Source of the DNA: Nocardia beijingensis NBRC 16342
GTDB taxonomy: Bacteria; Actinomycetota; Actinomycetes; Mycobacteriales; Mycobacteriaceae
NCBI RefSeq assembly: GCF_001612785.1
Contig: NZ_BDBC01000010.1
Coordinates: 418,233 to 482,232, forward strand
DNA length: 64,000 bases
Direction of reading: 5' to 3'
How positions within the stretch are numbered: position 1 is the stretch's first letter; each line of letters begins with the position of its first letter. Below, piece after piece: positions 42,591 through 51,445 of the stretch. The notes under the pieces were generated by a model. The model ran no database searches. It was not told the DNA's origin and was given only the letters and a program-made list of their open reading frames with translations. Position numbers and translations under genes: made by a program.

Positions 42591-43934
42591 GTGTCTGAGA
42601 TCGTGCGCCGTCGCTCGTCCCGCAACGCCAAGTTGGCCAAGATTCCGCTCGGCATAGCCGGGCGGGCGGCTGTGGGGTTCGGCAAGAAGCTCGCCGGAGG
42701 CGACAGGTCCGAGATCAACGCGCAGCTCAATCAGAAGGCCGCCGAGCAGCTGTTCACGGTGCTCGGCGAGCTCAAGGGCGGCGCCATGAAGTTCGGGCAG
42801 GCGCTCAGTGTGATGGAGGCCGCGGTTCCCGAGGAGTTCGGCGAGCACTATCGCGAGGCGCTCACCAAGTTGCAGGCCGCCGCGCCGCCGATGCCGGCCG
42901 CGACCGTTCACCGCGTGCTCGACCAGCAGCTCGGCACGCAGTGGCGCACCCGCTTCCGTGAGTTCGACGACACTCCGGCGGCGTCGGCCAGCATCGGGCA
43001 GGTGCACCGGGCGGTGTGGTCGGACGGACGCACCGTCGCGGTGAAGGTGCAGTACCCGGGCGCCGACGAGGCGCTGCGCGCGGACTTGAAGACACTGAAC
43101 CGGATGTCCGGTCTGGTCGCTTCGGTGATCCCCGGCGCGGATGTGAAGCCGATTCTCGCCGAGATCACCGAACGCACCGAAGAAGAGCTGGACTACCGCA
43201 ACGAAGCGGCCAACCAGCGCGCTTTCGCCAAGGGCTTCGAGGGGCACGGTGAGATCGTCGTGCCGAAGGTGGTGGCGAGCGCGCCGAAGGTGATCGTCAC
43301 CGAATGGCTCGACGGTGTCCCCGTCTCCACGATCATCAAGCAGGGCGCCGAGGATCCGGAGGGCACCCGCGCGCTGCGCAACCGCGTCGCGGGGCTGATG
43401 GGGCGGTTCCACTTCTCCTCGCCCGAGGTCGTCGGACTCCTGCACGCCGACCCGCACCCGGGCAATTTCATGATGCTGCCCGACGGCAAGCTCGCGGTGA
43501 TCGATTTCGGCGCCTGCGCGCCGATGCCGGACGGTTTTCCCCCGGTGCTGGGCCGAATGCTGGCCCTCGCGGTCGAGGAGCGCTTCGCCGAACTCACCGA
43601 ACTGCTCTACGACCACGGCTGGGTGATCCCCGGCCGAGTGGTCACCCACCAGGAGATCGCCGACTACCTGCGGCCGTTCACCGACCCGATCCAGGCCGAC
43701 TCGTTCCACTTCACCCGCAGGTGGATGCAGCGAGTGGCGGGCAAAGCGTCCGAAATCTCCAGCCCCGAGATGAAAACCGCACGGGCACTGCAACTTCCGG
43801 CGCAATACGTGATGATCTTCCGCGTACTCGGCGGCTCCGTCGGCATCTTGGCGCAACTCGACGCGGAACTGCCGTTCATGCAACTGGTCCGTACCTGGAT
43901 GCCCGGCTTCACCGAGGAACGAACGGCCTCCTGA
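42591..43934 (+). CDS. ABC1/UbiB-family atypical kinase (Rv3197-like)
   Basis: 447 residues from GTG 42591. ABC1 motifs are clear: KFGQALSVMEAAVPEEF (KxGQ), the Ala-rich ASASIGQVHRA, VAVKVQYP with the ATP lysine, EWLDGVP, LLHADPHPGNFMM and VIDFGAC. Rv3197 of M. tuberculosis, its syntenic counterpart, is described as an ABC1-like ATPase linked to macrolide resistance and the WhiB7 regulon. Here too it converges with whiB7. First conserved gene to the right of the island. Confidence 0.93.
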   Translation: MSEIVRRRSSRNAKLAKIPLGIAGRAAVGFGKKLAGGDRSEINAQLNQKAAEQLFTVLGELKGGAMKFGQALSVMEAAVPEEFGEHYREALTKLQAAAPPMPAATVHRVLDQQLGTQWRTRFREFDDTPAASASIGQVHRAVWSDGRTVAVKVQYPGADEALRADLKTLNRMSGLVASVIPGADVKPILAEITERTEEELDYRNEAANQRAFAKGFEGHGEIVVPKVVASAPKVIVTEWLDGVPVSTIIKQGAEDPEGTRALRNRVAGLMGRFHFSSPEVVGLLHADPHPGNFMMLPDGKLAVIDFGACAPMPDGFPPVLGRMLALAVEERFAELTELLYDHGWVIPGRVVTHQEIADYLRPFTDPIQADSFHFTRRWMQRVAGKASEISSPEMKTARALQLPAQYVMIFRVLGGSVGILAQLDAELPFMQLVRTWMPGFTEERTAS

Positions 43935-44036
43935 GCTGAACTCCTCAGCTCGGCCGAAGCGGTATCCCTGCGCTGAACCGCGCAACTGAGAAAGAATTCA
44001 CGTCACTCCCGACCCCGCCGGGTGCGAGTCTTACGA

Positions 44037-44162
44037 GCACCGTTCGCGGCCCGTCTCGCGGCCGAGTGACCGAAGCGCATGCGACGTAGTCGCGAGTCTC
44101 GGTCGCTCGGGCGCGAGACTTCCCGGGGCCGCGAACACGCAGCGCCGCAGGCGCTGCAAATC
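44037..44162 (-). repeat. Structured intergenic repeat, copy A
   Basis: 126 bp. Read on the minus strand it begins GATTTGC, then an 8-bp hairpin (44139-44157, loop of 3), then GTGTTCGCGGCCCC, a long imperfect inverted repeat and GGGCCGCGAACGG. The outer stem GTTCGCGGCCC pairs 44042-44052 with 44125-44135. The inner stem pairs 44055-44073 with 44099-44117 (17 of 19 Watson-Crick), and a small GCGAC/GTCGC hairpin sits in its loop. Copy B (51,207) has the same ends and the same stems with different stem sequences. Confidence 0.8.
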
Positions 44163-44168
44163 GAACAC

Positions 44169-44213
44169 AGCAGACCAGCCGCCCACCAGTACGCGGTGGG
44201 CGGCTGTTCTGCT
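44169..44213. terminator. Bidirectional terminator between ABC1 kinase and whiB7
   Basis: A 12-bp stem (arm CAGCCGCCCACC, 7-base loop) extended by six more pairs beyond a small bulge (AGCAGA/TCTGCT), with TTTCTCGTT after it on the plus strand. It lies between converging genes. Confidence 0.85.
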
Positions 44214-44293
44214 TTCTCGTTCGTTGGCTCGGCCCGTGCCGGTACCGACCGAATCGAGCACATCGACCGGAGGGAGGGAAGTCACTCCCCGGC

Positions 44294-44617
44294 TCATGCC
44301 GGGACCGCGACCTTGCGCGGACGACCGCGGGGGCGCTTGCGGGCGATCACGACGCCCTGGTCGAAGATCTCACCGCCCCAAACACCCCACGGCTCACGAC
44401 GATCCATGGCGGCGCTCAGGCAGCCTTTGCGGATCGGGCAGGTCGCGCACAGCGCCTTGGCCTGCTCCAGCTGGACCGGGCTCTCGGCGAACCAGAGGTC
44501 CGGGTCTCCAGCACGGCAGGGCAGGACCTTGGTGATCTCCTGGGTCCGAGTAGTCGACGCCACGGTTCGGCATGTCACGTCAGTAGTGGCCTGCGGCCAA
44601 CCCTGTGCGGTGAACAC
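44294..44617 (-). CDS. whiB7: WhiB7, iron-sulfur transcriptional activator of intrinsic drug resistance
   Basis: 107 residues from GTG 44617, with AAGGAG upstream. Four Cys of the Wbl cluster are present (LPC, then CATCPIRKGC), followed by EPWGVWGGE and the C-terminal AT-hook RGRPRK that is specific to WhiB7. WhiB7 binds the housekeeping sigma factor and AT-rich DNA just upstream of -35, switching on resistance genes on antibiotic stress to the ribosome. Position between the ABC1 kinase and uvrD2 is as in mycobacteria. Confidence 0.96.
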   Translation of the reverse strand: MFTAQGWPQATTDVTCRTVASTTRTQEITKVLPCRAGDPDLWFAESPVQLEQAKALCATCPIRKGCLSAAMDRREPWGVWGGEIFDQGVVIARKRPRGRPRKVAVPA

Positions 44618-44659
44618 GTCGTTCTCCTTCAGCTCGTTTGCAGCGGTTCGTGTGTTGTG

Positions 44660-44733
44660 GCGAAACCGGTGCCGGGTGGCTGAAGGGCCGGAGAATACTG
44701 GCCACGGTTTCGCTGTCGTGCGATCCGTGGCCA
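44660..44733 (-). promoter_or_regulatory. Overlapping hairpins in the whiB7 leader
   Basis: Hairpin 1 pairs 44699-44707 with 44725-44733 (TGGCCACGG, 9 bp, 17-base loop). Hairpin 2 pairs 44660-44668 with 44705-44713 (GCGAAACCG, 9 bp). They share 44705-44707, so both cannot be complete at once. They lie between the upstream ORF stop and the whiB7 ribosome site, as expected of an attenuator. No T-run follows either stem. Confidence 0.55.
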
Positions 44734-44753
44734 GGAGGTCGGGGAGGAGTTCC

Positions 44754-45092
44754 CTACCTAGGTCGACATCTGTGTCGAGTCCTGTTCACGGTCGCTGGGT
44801 GTGCGGTGCGGAGGCGTGCTGCCCGCGGGGCCGCCGGCTCGAAGCCGGCTTCATCCGCGAAGACACCGACTGCTGCCTCGGCAGCCGTCGGGCGCCAGCC
44901 CACGCTGGGCTTGTCCTGGATGTGGGTACGCAGCGACGCATGCATGGCAGCGCAATTCACTTGCGTGCCGGACGTGCCGAACGCACCGATTCCGGACAGA
45001 CCGATCCCCTGCAAGGCGAGGATCCCCCGGGAGGCCGCCATGGGCGCATAGACCGCAACGCCACTGGCGCCGAAGTTCATGATGTTGTCCAC
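44754..45092 (-). CDS. Upstream ORF in the whiB7 leader
   Basis: GTG 45092 is preceded at 9 bp by GGAGGGA; a second in-frame start is ATG 45080. It could encode up to 112 residues beginning MDNIMNFGASGVAVYAPMAA, ending RCRPR. The first 40 residues look designed (Gly/Ala/Ile-rich); the remainder is Arg/Pro/Ala-rich and may be a read-on past the original stop. Translated upstream ORFs that sense ribosome stalling control whiB7 in mycobacteria and Streptomyces. No known protein family. Confidence 0.5.
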   Translation of the reverse strand: MDNIMNFGASGVAVYAPMAASRGILALQGIGLSGIGAFGTSGTQVNCAAMHASLRTHIQDKPSVGWRPTAAEAAVGVFADEAGFEPAAPRAARLRTAHPATVNRTRHRCRPR

Positions 45093-45168
45093 TGCTCTGC
45101 CTCCCTCCTGTACTCGTTGTGTGTCGGTAACTGTGCGCGCCGAGATGCCCTCCCGGTGCGTGAAATAC

Positions 45169-45207
45169 ACCATAGGCAAGATCGCCGAGCGGGACAACCT
45201 ATTTTCT
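45169..45207 (-). promoter_or_regulatory. WhiB7-type autoregulated promoter
   Basis: On the minus strand AGAAAAT (45201-45207) is followed after 3 bases by the -35 TTGTCC (45192-45197), a 17-base spacer and the -10 TATGGT (45169-45174). An AT-rich motif directly upstream of -35 is the known WhiB7 target. It places transcription start near 45,162, a leader of about 545 nt. The AT-rich motif touches the uvrD2 stop codon. Confidence 0.7.
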
Positions 45208-47353
45208 ACCTGCGGTTTTGTGATGTGGATCGAAGCCGGGACGCGACGATGGCGAGCACCTCGGCGCCGAACTGATCGATCTTCTTGGCGCCGATGCCCG
45301 CGATGGCGGCCAGCGCGGCGTCGTCGGCGGGCAGTTGTTCGGCGATCGCGGTGAGCGTGGTGTCGGTGAACACGACGAATTCGCGCACCCGCAGCGCCTC
45401 CGCCTTCTCCGCACGCCAATCCCGCAGTGCGGCAAGCAATTCCGAGTCCAGTTCGGCCGGGCAGCGCCGGCACCGGCCGAGCATGGTCGCGTAGGTGCCG
45501 ATCAGCGGTTTCGCGCACACCCGGCAGGTCGGGCGAATACCGTTCGGGGCCGACGGCGGCGCCGCGATGCGCGACGCGGGCGAATCGTCCGGAACCAGGC
45601 CGTTGAGGAATCGCGAACGCCGCCTGGTGCGCCTGCCGCCTTCGTTCCTGGCCAGCGCCCAGGACAACCGCAGATGTTCGCGTGCCCTGGTGACGCCGAC
45701 ATAGAGCAGCCGCCGCTCCTCCTCCAGCGCCGCTTCGTCGGCGACCGAACCGTCGTCGGCGAGAACGTGCGCGATCGGCATGGTGCCGTCGGACAGGCCG
45801 ACGAGGAATACCGCGTCCCACTCCAAGCCCTTGGCGGCGTGCAGGGACGCCAGGGTGACCCCTTGCACCGTGGGTGGGTGCCTGGCTTCGGCGCGGGCGG
45901 CGAGTTCGCGCAGCAGTCCGGTGAGGTCGAGCCGCTCGTCGTGGCCGACCAGTTCCTCGGTCAGGCGCACCAACGCGACCAGCGAGGTCCAGCGTTCGCG
46001 CGCCTGGGCGCCTGCTGGCTCGGTGGTGGTCAGGCCGAGCGGGGCGAGCGCCGCGCGGACCAGCGCGACCAGGGAGCTGCCGCTGCGTGCCTGGTCGGGC
46101 AGGTCTTCGCGGGCGGCGACCTGCCGCAGCGCCTGCACGGCCTGCCTGACCTCCGCGCGCGCGAAGAAACCCTCGCCGCCGCGCACCTGGTACGGGATGC
46201 CGCGCTCGGTGAGCGCCTGCTCGTAGCTCTCCGAGTGGGCGTTGATCCGATAGAGCACGGCGATCTCCGCGGCCGGTGTGCCCGCCGCGATCAGCCGGCC
46301 GATCGCCTCGGCCACCGCCGCCGCCTCGGCGGGCATGTCGTCGTATTCGGCGAACGTGGGCTCGGGTCCGTCGGCGCGTTGGCCGATCAGTTGCAGCCTG
46401 GTGCCCGCGATACGCCCGCGAGCCGCCCCGATCACCCGATTGGCCAGCGACACCACCTGCGGAGTCGAGCGATAGTCACGTTCCAACCGAACCACGGTGG
46501 CGTCGGGGAAGCGCCGGGAGAAGTCCAGCAGATAGCTCGGCGTGGCTCCGGTGAACGAATAGATGGTCTGGTTGGCGTCGCCGACGACGGTCAGGTCGTC
46601 GCGGTCGCCGAGCCACGCGTCGAGCACGCGCTGTTGCAGCGGGGTGACGTCCTGGTATTCGTCCACCACGAAGCTGCGGTAGCGGCCGCGGAATTCGTCG
46701 GCCACCGCCGGATAGTCCTCCAGCGCGGCGGCCGTGTGCAACAGCAGGTCGTCGAAATCCAGCAGCAGCCCGTCCGGTGTCGCCTTGAGCTTCTCGTAGC
46801 CCGCGTAGACGTCCGCGACCCGCAATGCGTCGTAGGGCGTCTCGCGCCGCTGCTTCGCGACCGCCGCCGTGTAGTCCTCCGGCGCGATGAGCGAAGCCTT
46901 CGCCCACTCGATTTCGCTCAGCAGGTCGCGCACGCTGTCGGTGGCCGTGGACAGCCCGGCCCGGTGCGCGGCCTGCGCGACGATCGGGAACTTGGCATCG
47001 ATCAGCCGCCACGGCACGTCGCCGACGATCTGCGGCCAGAAGTACTTCAGCTGCCGCAGCGCCGCCGCGTGGAACGTCCGCGCCTGCACCTGGGTCGCTT
47101 CGCCGCCGAGACCGAGCGCGCGCAACCGGGTGCGCAGTTCGCCCGCGGCGCGCGCGGTGAACGTCACCGCGAGCACCTGATCGGCCTTCACATGCCCCTG
47201 CGCGATCAGATGCGCGATGCGATAGGTGATGGTCCTGGTCTTGCCGGTGCCCGCGCCCGCGAGCACGCACACCGGGCCGCGCGGCGCCCGCACGGCGGCG
47301 GCCTGCTCGGGATCGAGGTCGGCGAGGTCGAGAGCGGGCACGCGGTCCATCAT
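45206..47353 (-). CDS. uvrD2: ATP-dependent DNA helicase UvrD2
   Basis: 715 residues from ATG 47353; ATG 47386 is an alternative. M. tuberculosis UvrD2 is about 700 residues and starts just before the same LD-x-x-Q segment. Superfamily 1 motifs: [46 protein letters not shown] and [11 protein letters not shown]. After the motor come two Cys pairs ([16 protein letters not shown]) that form the zinc module and a C-terminal HRDC domain, the UvrD2 signature. Last gene of the SRPBCC-EVE-MarR run. Confidence 0.95.
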   Translation of the reverse strand: MMDRVPALDLADLDPEQAAAVRAPRGPVCVLAGAGTGKTRTITYRIAHLIAQGHVKADQVLAVTFTARAAGELRTRLRALGLGGEATQVQARTFHAAALRQLKYFWPQIVGDVPWRLIDAKFPIVAQAAHRAGLSTATDSVRDLLSEIEWAKASLIAPEDYTAAVAKQRRETPYDALRVADVYAGYEKLKATPDGLLLDFDDLLLHTAAALEDYPAVADEFRGRYRSFVVDEYQDVTPLQQRVLDAWLGDRDDLTVVGDANQTIYSFTGATPSYLLDFSRRFPDATVVRLERDYRSTPQVVSLANRVIGAARGRIAGTRLQLIGQRADGPEPTFAEYDDMPAEAAAVAEAIGRLIAAGTPAAEIAVLYRINAHSESYEQALTERGIPYQVRGGEGFFARAEVRQAVQALRQVAAREDLPDQARSGSSLVALVRAALAPLGLTTTEPAGAQARERWTSLVALVRLTEELVGHDERLDLTGLLRELAARAEARHPPTVQGVTLASLHAAKGLEWDAVFLVGLSDGTMPIAHVLADDGSVADEAALEEERRLLYVGVTRAREHLRLSWALARNEGGRRTRRRSRFLNGLVPDDSPASRIAAPPSAPNGIRPTCRVCAKPLIGTYATMLGRCRRCPAELDSELLAALRDWRAEKAEALRVREFVVFTDTTLTAIAEQLPADDAALAAIAGIGAKKIDQFGAEVLAIVASRLRSTSQNRR

Positions 47354-47403
47354 GACAGCGCCCACCGACAAGCGGCCGGTCGCCATGTGGGCGTGCGCGG
47401 CGT

Positions 47404-47868
47404 TCAGCGGTCGCGCAACTGCCGCAGGGATCGGGCGAAAGCGCCGTCCTCGGCGCCCAGCGGCGCGAAGAACTCCGCGTCGCACGCCTCCACCGCGACG
47501 ATGGCCCGGTTCACCAGCGCCACGCCCGCTTCGGTGGCGACCAGCGCCTTGGCCCGGCGATCGCTCGGGTGGTCGCGGCGTTCGATCAGGCCCTTCTGCG
47601 CCAGCGCGCGCAACACCTGGGAGGTCATCATCGGGTCGGTGGCGGCGTATTCGGCCAGGTCACGCTGCCGCACCGGATCTTCGCGGCCGGTAGCCAAATA
47701 GGTGAGCGAAGCCAGCAGCACGAATTGGACGTGGGTCAGGTCGAACGGGGCGAGCGCCGCCCGCTGCGCCGCCTGCCAGCGATTGGTCACCTGCCACAGC
47801 AACAGCCCAGGACTTTCCTCAGCCGTGCGAAATCGGGAACGCAGCCTCCCGTCTTGCGCCTCGCGCAT
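47404..47868 (-). CDS. MarR-family regulator
   Basis: 154 residues. The winged helix is typical: [63 protein letters not shown]. It starts 9 bp after the EVE gene and lies in an operon with an SRPBCC gene, whose promoter has a perfect 24-bp palindrome, the natural MarR target. Probably an autorepressor of this operon, which may also affect uvrD2 expression. Confidence 0.92.
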   Translation of the reverse strand: MREAQDGRLRSRFRTAEESPGLLLWQVTNRWQAAQRAALAPFDLTHVQFVLLASLTYLATGREDPVRQRDLAEYAATDPMMTSQVLRALAQKGLIERRDHPSDRRAKALVATEAGVALVNRAIVAVEACDAEFFAPLGAEDGAFARSLRQLRDR

Positions 47869-47877
47869 CGGCCTCCC

Positions 47878-48321
47878 TCACTCGTCGGTCATCTTTCGCG
47901 CGATCAACGCGTAATCGTGCGGGCTGAGTTCTATCAGGCCACGGCGCAGGATCATGCCCCAGTTCGGCACGCTGGTGAGGTCGAGTTCGGCACGCAGCGG
48001 ATCGATCGGTGTCTCCCGCGCTTCCGCTCGGTAGCTGACCGACCGGCGCCACGGCCGGAAGCAGCCGCCGTCCTGCGGGTCGGCCTGCCAGGCCGGACGG
48101 TCGTCGATGGTGCCGATCGCGGTGAACGAGCGCACCGGCGCACCGGCTCGCATGCCTTCGCGCGGCGAGTAGTACACCAATCCGTCGCCGGGCCGCATGC
48201 GTTCCACCGCCGCGCGCTTGCCGTGGTTGGCCTGCGCGATGCCCAGCCGCACGCCGCGCCGGACATGCTCCCTCGACACCACGGCCAGCCAGTACTTCGC
48301 GCTCGATCCGGTCGCGCTCAT
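47878..48321 (-). CDS. EVE domain protein
   Basis: 147 residues from ATG 48321, whose ATGA overlaps the SRPBCC stop. AKYWLAVVSREHVRRGVRLGIAQANHGKRAAVERMRPGDGLVYYSPRE and AIGTIDD are the EVE/PUA-like pattern, a fold that reads modified DNA or RNA bases. Many EVE genes lie in operons with no clear biochemical link; the tie to MarR and SRPBCC here is conserved in related actinobacteria as I recall, but unexplained. Confidence 0.87.
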   Translation of the reverse strand: MSATGSSAKYWLAVVSREHVRRGVRLGIAQANHGKRAAVERMRPGDGLVYYSPREGMRAGAPVRSFTAIGTIDDRPAWQADPQDGGCFRPWRRSVSYRAEARETPIDPLRAELDLTSVPNWGMILRRGLIELSPHDYALIARKMTDE

Positions 48322-48740
48322 GCCGCGACCCCCTCGGCGACGGCCACCAGTGTGTCCAGGTCGGGCTGCACGGATTTCGCCAGGTCGGCGCCCAGAATCT
48401 TCGTCCACAACACCCGCAGCGGCCCGTCGATCGAGACGGTCACGGTGACCGTGGTGCGGCCGTCCGCGACGGAGACCTCGTGAGCGAAGGTGAGTCGCGC
48501 GCCGAACAGCCGGGAGACATCCACGAATTCGCGGTCGGTCAGGCGGGCGATCACGAACCGGACCTTCGGGCCGCCCTTCGGCCGCAACGTTCCGGTGGCG
48601 CCCTCGGCGAACGGTCCGTCCAAGCGCACCCACTCGGTGTCGGTGTTCCACTCCGGCCAGGTGGCCACGTCGGCCCAGCGGGCGAAGAAGGCGGTCGGCG
48701 GCGCACTGGAGATGGCATGCGCGGTGGCGATGATCGTCAT
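48318..48740 (-). CDS. SRPBCC (polyketide cyclase-like) protein
   Basis: 140 residues from ATG 48740; the in-frame ATG at 48791 would place the start upstream of the palindrome and is rejected. The START/SRPBCC pattern is visible: ATAHAISSAPPTAFFARWADVATWPEWN and a C-terminal helix ILGADLAKSVQPDLDTLVAVAEG. These proteins bind small hydrophobic ligands. The start codon is 2 bp from a perfect palindrome with a -10-like TACTAA inside, so the mRNA may be leaderless. Confidence 0.85.
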   Translation of the reverse strand: MTIIATAHAISSAPPTAFFARWADVATWPEWNTDTEWVRLDGPFAEGATGTLRPKGGPKVRFVIARLTDREFVDVSRLFGARLTFAHEVSVADGRTTVTVTVSIDGPLRVLWTKILGADLAKSVQPDLDTLVAVAEGVAA

Positions 48741-48742
48741 GC

Positions 48743-48766
48743 ATTTAGTATGCGCGCATACTAAAT
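48743..48766 (-). promoter_or_regulatory. Perfect 24-bp palindrome, probable MarR operator and promoter
   Basis: The half-site is ATTTAGTATGCG, followed directly by its complement. It lies 2 bp upstream of the SRPBCC start. AGTATGC-type palindromes are typical MarR targets, and TACTAA inside it fits a -10 for a leaderless transcript. Confidence 0.75.
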
Positions 48767-48823
48767 GGCGCGCAAGGCGCGAGTGGTTCAAGTTGGAACA
48801 GTGAGCGGGCCTCCGGCGTTGCA

Positions 48824-49087
48824 GTGTCCGTGACTGACGCGAATCCCACCCTGACGATGTACTCGACCACCTGGTGCGGCTACTGCCGCAGGCTCAAGAA
48901 GCAGCTGGACGAGGCAGGCATCAGCTACGTCGAGATCGACATCGAGCAAGATCCCGCGTCGGCCGAGTTCGTCGGCAGCGTGAACGGGGGCAACCACGTC
49001 GTGCCCACCGTCAAGTTCGCGGATGGCTCCACCGCGACGAACCCGTCGCTGGCGGCGGTCAAGCAGGTCCTCGCCGGATTGTCCTGA
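48824..49087 (+). CDS. mrx1: Mycoredoxin-1
   Basis: 87 residues from GTG 48824 (GTG 48830 also possible). The glutaredoxin-fold active site is CGYC in YSTTWCGYCRRLKKQL, followed by VVPTVKFADGS (the cis-Pro loop) as in Rv3198A. Mycoredoxin reduces mycothiol mixed disulfides with mycothione reductase as partner. Divergent from the SRPBCC operon; synteny with uvrD2 and nudC matches M. tuberculosis. Confidence 0.94.
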   Translation: MSVTDANPTLTMYSTTWCGYCRRLKKQLDEAGISYVEIDIEQDPASAEFVGSVNGGNHVVPTVKFADGSTATNPSLAAVKQVLAGLS

Positions 49088-49122
49088 TCGGCCGCCGCGC
49101 GCGGGTCGGATCGGCCCGCGCG

Positions 49123-50028
49123 TCAGTCGATCGCGGCCCAGGATTCGATGATCGTGCGCGCGATCGAGATCGAGCCGGGCAGCAGCAACCGGGATCCGCC
49201 GTCCCGGTTCGACCAGTCGCCCACCGCCAACGCCTCGCGCACCTGCGCGCGGGTGAACCAGGCGGCCTCGGCGATCTCACCGTCGGTGAAGGTCAGCGGC
49301 TGCCCTGGATCGGCGACCGCGGCGAAACCGAGCATCAGCGAGCGCGGGAACGGCCACGGCTGGCTGCCCAGGTAGGTGATCTCGCGCACGTCGAGGCCCA
49401 CTTCCTCGCGCATCTCGCGCTCCACGCAGCGCTCCAGCGACTCCCCGGCCTCGACGAACCCGGCCAGCAGCGAGAACAGCGACTTCGGCCAGCTGCTCTG
49501 GCGGGCGAGCAACACCTGCTCACCACCGTCGTGGATCAGGCAGATCACCGCCGGATCGATGCGCGGGAACTCCTCGTAACCGCTCTCGGTGATGCGCGAC
49601 CAGCCTGCCTTCGCCGACGTGGTGGCGGCGCCGTCCGCACCGTGGAACCCGGCCTTGTCGTGCCAGTTCAGCAGCGCGATCGCGGTGGAGAGCAACCCGG
49701 CGGTGCGGTCGTCGACGGCGCCGCCCGCCAGTGCGCGCAGATCGGTCAGCGCTCCCTCCAGCTCCGGATCGCGCACCGCCCAGAGATGGACGCCGTCCTC
49801 CACACCGAGGAACACCGCGGCAGGGCTCGGCTCGGCGGAGAACTCCACGGCCGCCTCCAGGATCAAGGCGCCCTCGTCGAAGCGCACCTGTCCGCGGCGG
49901 TTGACCCGCAGAAGTTTCGCTTCGGCCCAGCCCTCCTTCAGAGCCTGGGCATCACCGCGGATGTGCTCGGCCCGATCGATGACGGAACGGGAGAGCAACG
50001 GAACACTGTTGAGCTGAAAGGCCGGCAC
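49123..50028 (-). CDS. nudC: NAD+ diphosphatase NudC
   Basis: 301 residues. The Nudix box is GFVEAGESLERCVEREMREEVGL, and the SQPWPFPRS motif that follows is specific for NADH pyrophosphatases. Hydrolyses NAD(H) to NMN(H) and AMP, and in some bacteria decaps NAD-RNA. The four-Cys zinc ribbon of E. coli NudC is absent; only two Cys occur in the whole protein. Convergent with mrx1. Confidence 0.94.
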   Translation of the reverse strand: MPAFQLNSVPLLSRSVIDRAEHIRGDAQALKEGWAEAKLLRVNRRGQVRFDEGALILEAAVEFSAEPSPAAVFLGVEDGVHLWAVRDPELEGALTDLRALAGGAVDDRTAGLLSTAIALLNWHDKAGFHGADGAATTSAKAGWSRITESGYEEFPRIDPAVICLIHDGGEQVLLARQSSWPKSLFSLLAGFVEAGESLERCVEREMREEVGLDVREITYLGSQPWPFPRSLMLGFAAVADPGQPLTFTDGEIAEAAWFTRAQVREALAVGDWSNRDGGSRLLLPGSISIARTIIESWAAID

Positions 50029-50074
50029 GGTTCGAGACTATCGCGCCCCGAGCAACGACCTGGTTCGCGCCGGG

Positions 50075-51139
50075 TCACTTGCCCGCTCGACGGATGTACA
50101 ACAGCTTGTCGCCCGCGTCGACCGCGTCGACTTCCGGCTCGCCCACCCGGTAGAGCACCCCGCCGCGCACCACGCCCAGGACGATATCGCTGAGATGCCG
50201 CGGCGAGCCGCCGATCTCGGACGCCTCCACCTCGCGTTCGGCGACGGCGAAGCCCTCCTCCGGGGTGAGCAGGTCTTCCATCATCTCCACGACCGTGGGC
50301 GTGGTGGTCGCGATGCCGAGCAACCGGCCCGCTGTCTCCGAGGACACCACCACGGAGTTGGCGCCGGACTGCCGGACCAGGTGGGTGTTCTCCGCCTCCC
50401 GGATCGAAACCACGATCTTGGCGGTCTTGTTCAACTCCCTGGCGGTCAGGGTGACCAGCACGGCGGTGTCGTCCCGATTGGTGGCGACGACCACCGACTC
50501 CGCGTTCTGCACGCCCGCCAGCCGCAACACGTCGGATTGGGTGGCCGAGCCGTGCACCGTGACCAGCCCGGCGTTCGCGGCCGCCTCCAGGGCGACCACA
50601 TCGGTGTCGACCACGACGATGTCGGCGGGCTGCACTCCGTCGCCGAGCATGGCGTCGATCGCGGTCCGCCCCTTCGTGCCGTAACCGACGACCACGGTGT
50701 GATTGCGCACGGTGTGCCTCCATCGCTGAATCTTGAAAGCCTGCCGGGAACGTTCGGTCAGCACACCCAGCGTCGTGCCGACCAGGACGATCAGGAACAG
50801 GATGCGCAGCGGGGTGATGATGACGATGTTCGCCAGCCGCGCCTCCGGCGTCACCGGGTGGATGTCGCCGTATCCGGTGGTCGACAGCGACACCGTCGCG
50901 TAGTAGAACGCGTCCAGGAACGACAGCTCGTTACCCGAGTTGTCGTGGTAGCCCTCGCGCCCCAGATACACCACCACCGCGGCCAGGAACAGCAGCGCCG
51001 TCGCGAACAGCACCCTTCTGGTCAGCGAGATCCACGGACTGGTCTGCACTTCCGGGATGCGCAGCACGCCGACCAGGGCGAAATGGGGGCGGCTGGCCAA
51101 GCCGAGGCCGCGCGCTCGGTCACCGAACACCGGACACAC
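50075..51139 (-). CDS. Two-helix K+ channel with RCK/TrkA domain (Rv3200c-like)
   Basis: 354 residues. The pore helix and filter ATVSLSTTGYGDIHP lie between two membrane helices (RRVLFATALLFLAAVVVYLG and IITPLRILFLIVLVGTTLGV). A RCK N domain (VVVGYGTKGRTAIDAML, DTDVVALEAA) and a C-terminal RCK domain follow. This is a MthK-type ligand-gated channel. The start used may be up to 20 residues too far upstream. Confidence 0.93.
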   Translation of the reverse strand: MCPVFGDRARGLGLASRPHFALVGVLRIPEVQTSPWISLTRRVLFATALLFLAAVVVYLGREGYHDNSGNELSFLDAFYYATVSLSTTGYGDIHPVTPEARLANIVIITPLRILFLIVLVGTTLGVLTERSRQAFKIQRWRHTVRNHTVVVGYGTKGRTAIDAMLGDGVQPADIVVVDTDVVALEAAANAGLVTVHGSATQSDVLRLAGVQNAESVVVATNRDDTAVLVTLTARELNKTAKIVVSIREAENTHLVRQSGANSVVVSSETAGRLLGIATTTPTVVEMMEDLLTPEEGFAVAEREVEASEIGGSPRHLSDIVLGVVRGGVLYRVGEPEVDAVDAGDKLLYIRRAGK

Positions 51140-51206
51140 CCGTCGTCGCGTCGGTCATACCCGGTAATCCTTGTCCCTCCGGCACACCGGGGAGCCTACT
51201 GGGTTT

Positions 51207-51332
51207 GATTTGCCGCGACTTCGTCGCGGCGTGTTCGCGGCCCCTTTATGGCTCGTGTCGGAGCGGCCGCCGCTTGCTCCTTCGTCGCTTGCGCGGCGGC
51301 CACTCCGACACGAGCCGGGCCGCGAACGGCGG
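51207..51332 (+). repeat. Structured intergenic repeat, copy B
   Basis: 126 bp, same layout as copy A but inverted in the chromosome. GATTTGC leads into an 8-bp hairpin (51212-51230, loop TTC), then GTGTTCGCGGCCCC. The outer stem pairs 51233-51243 with 51317-51327. The inner stem pairs 51250-51273 with 51293-51316, 23 of 24 matched. Stem sequences differ from copy A while pairing is kept. Confidence 0.82.
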
Positions 51333-51445
51333 ATGCTCGGTCTCGCTTCGCTCGAAAGACGTGGTCGAGGTCGGCTGGGCGCTTTGGCATTTCAACGCAT
51401 GATCCAGCGCGCGCCGCACGGCGACGAAGGTCGAGTCGGCCGACG

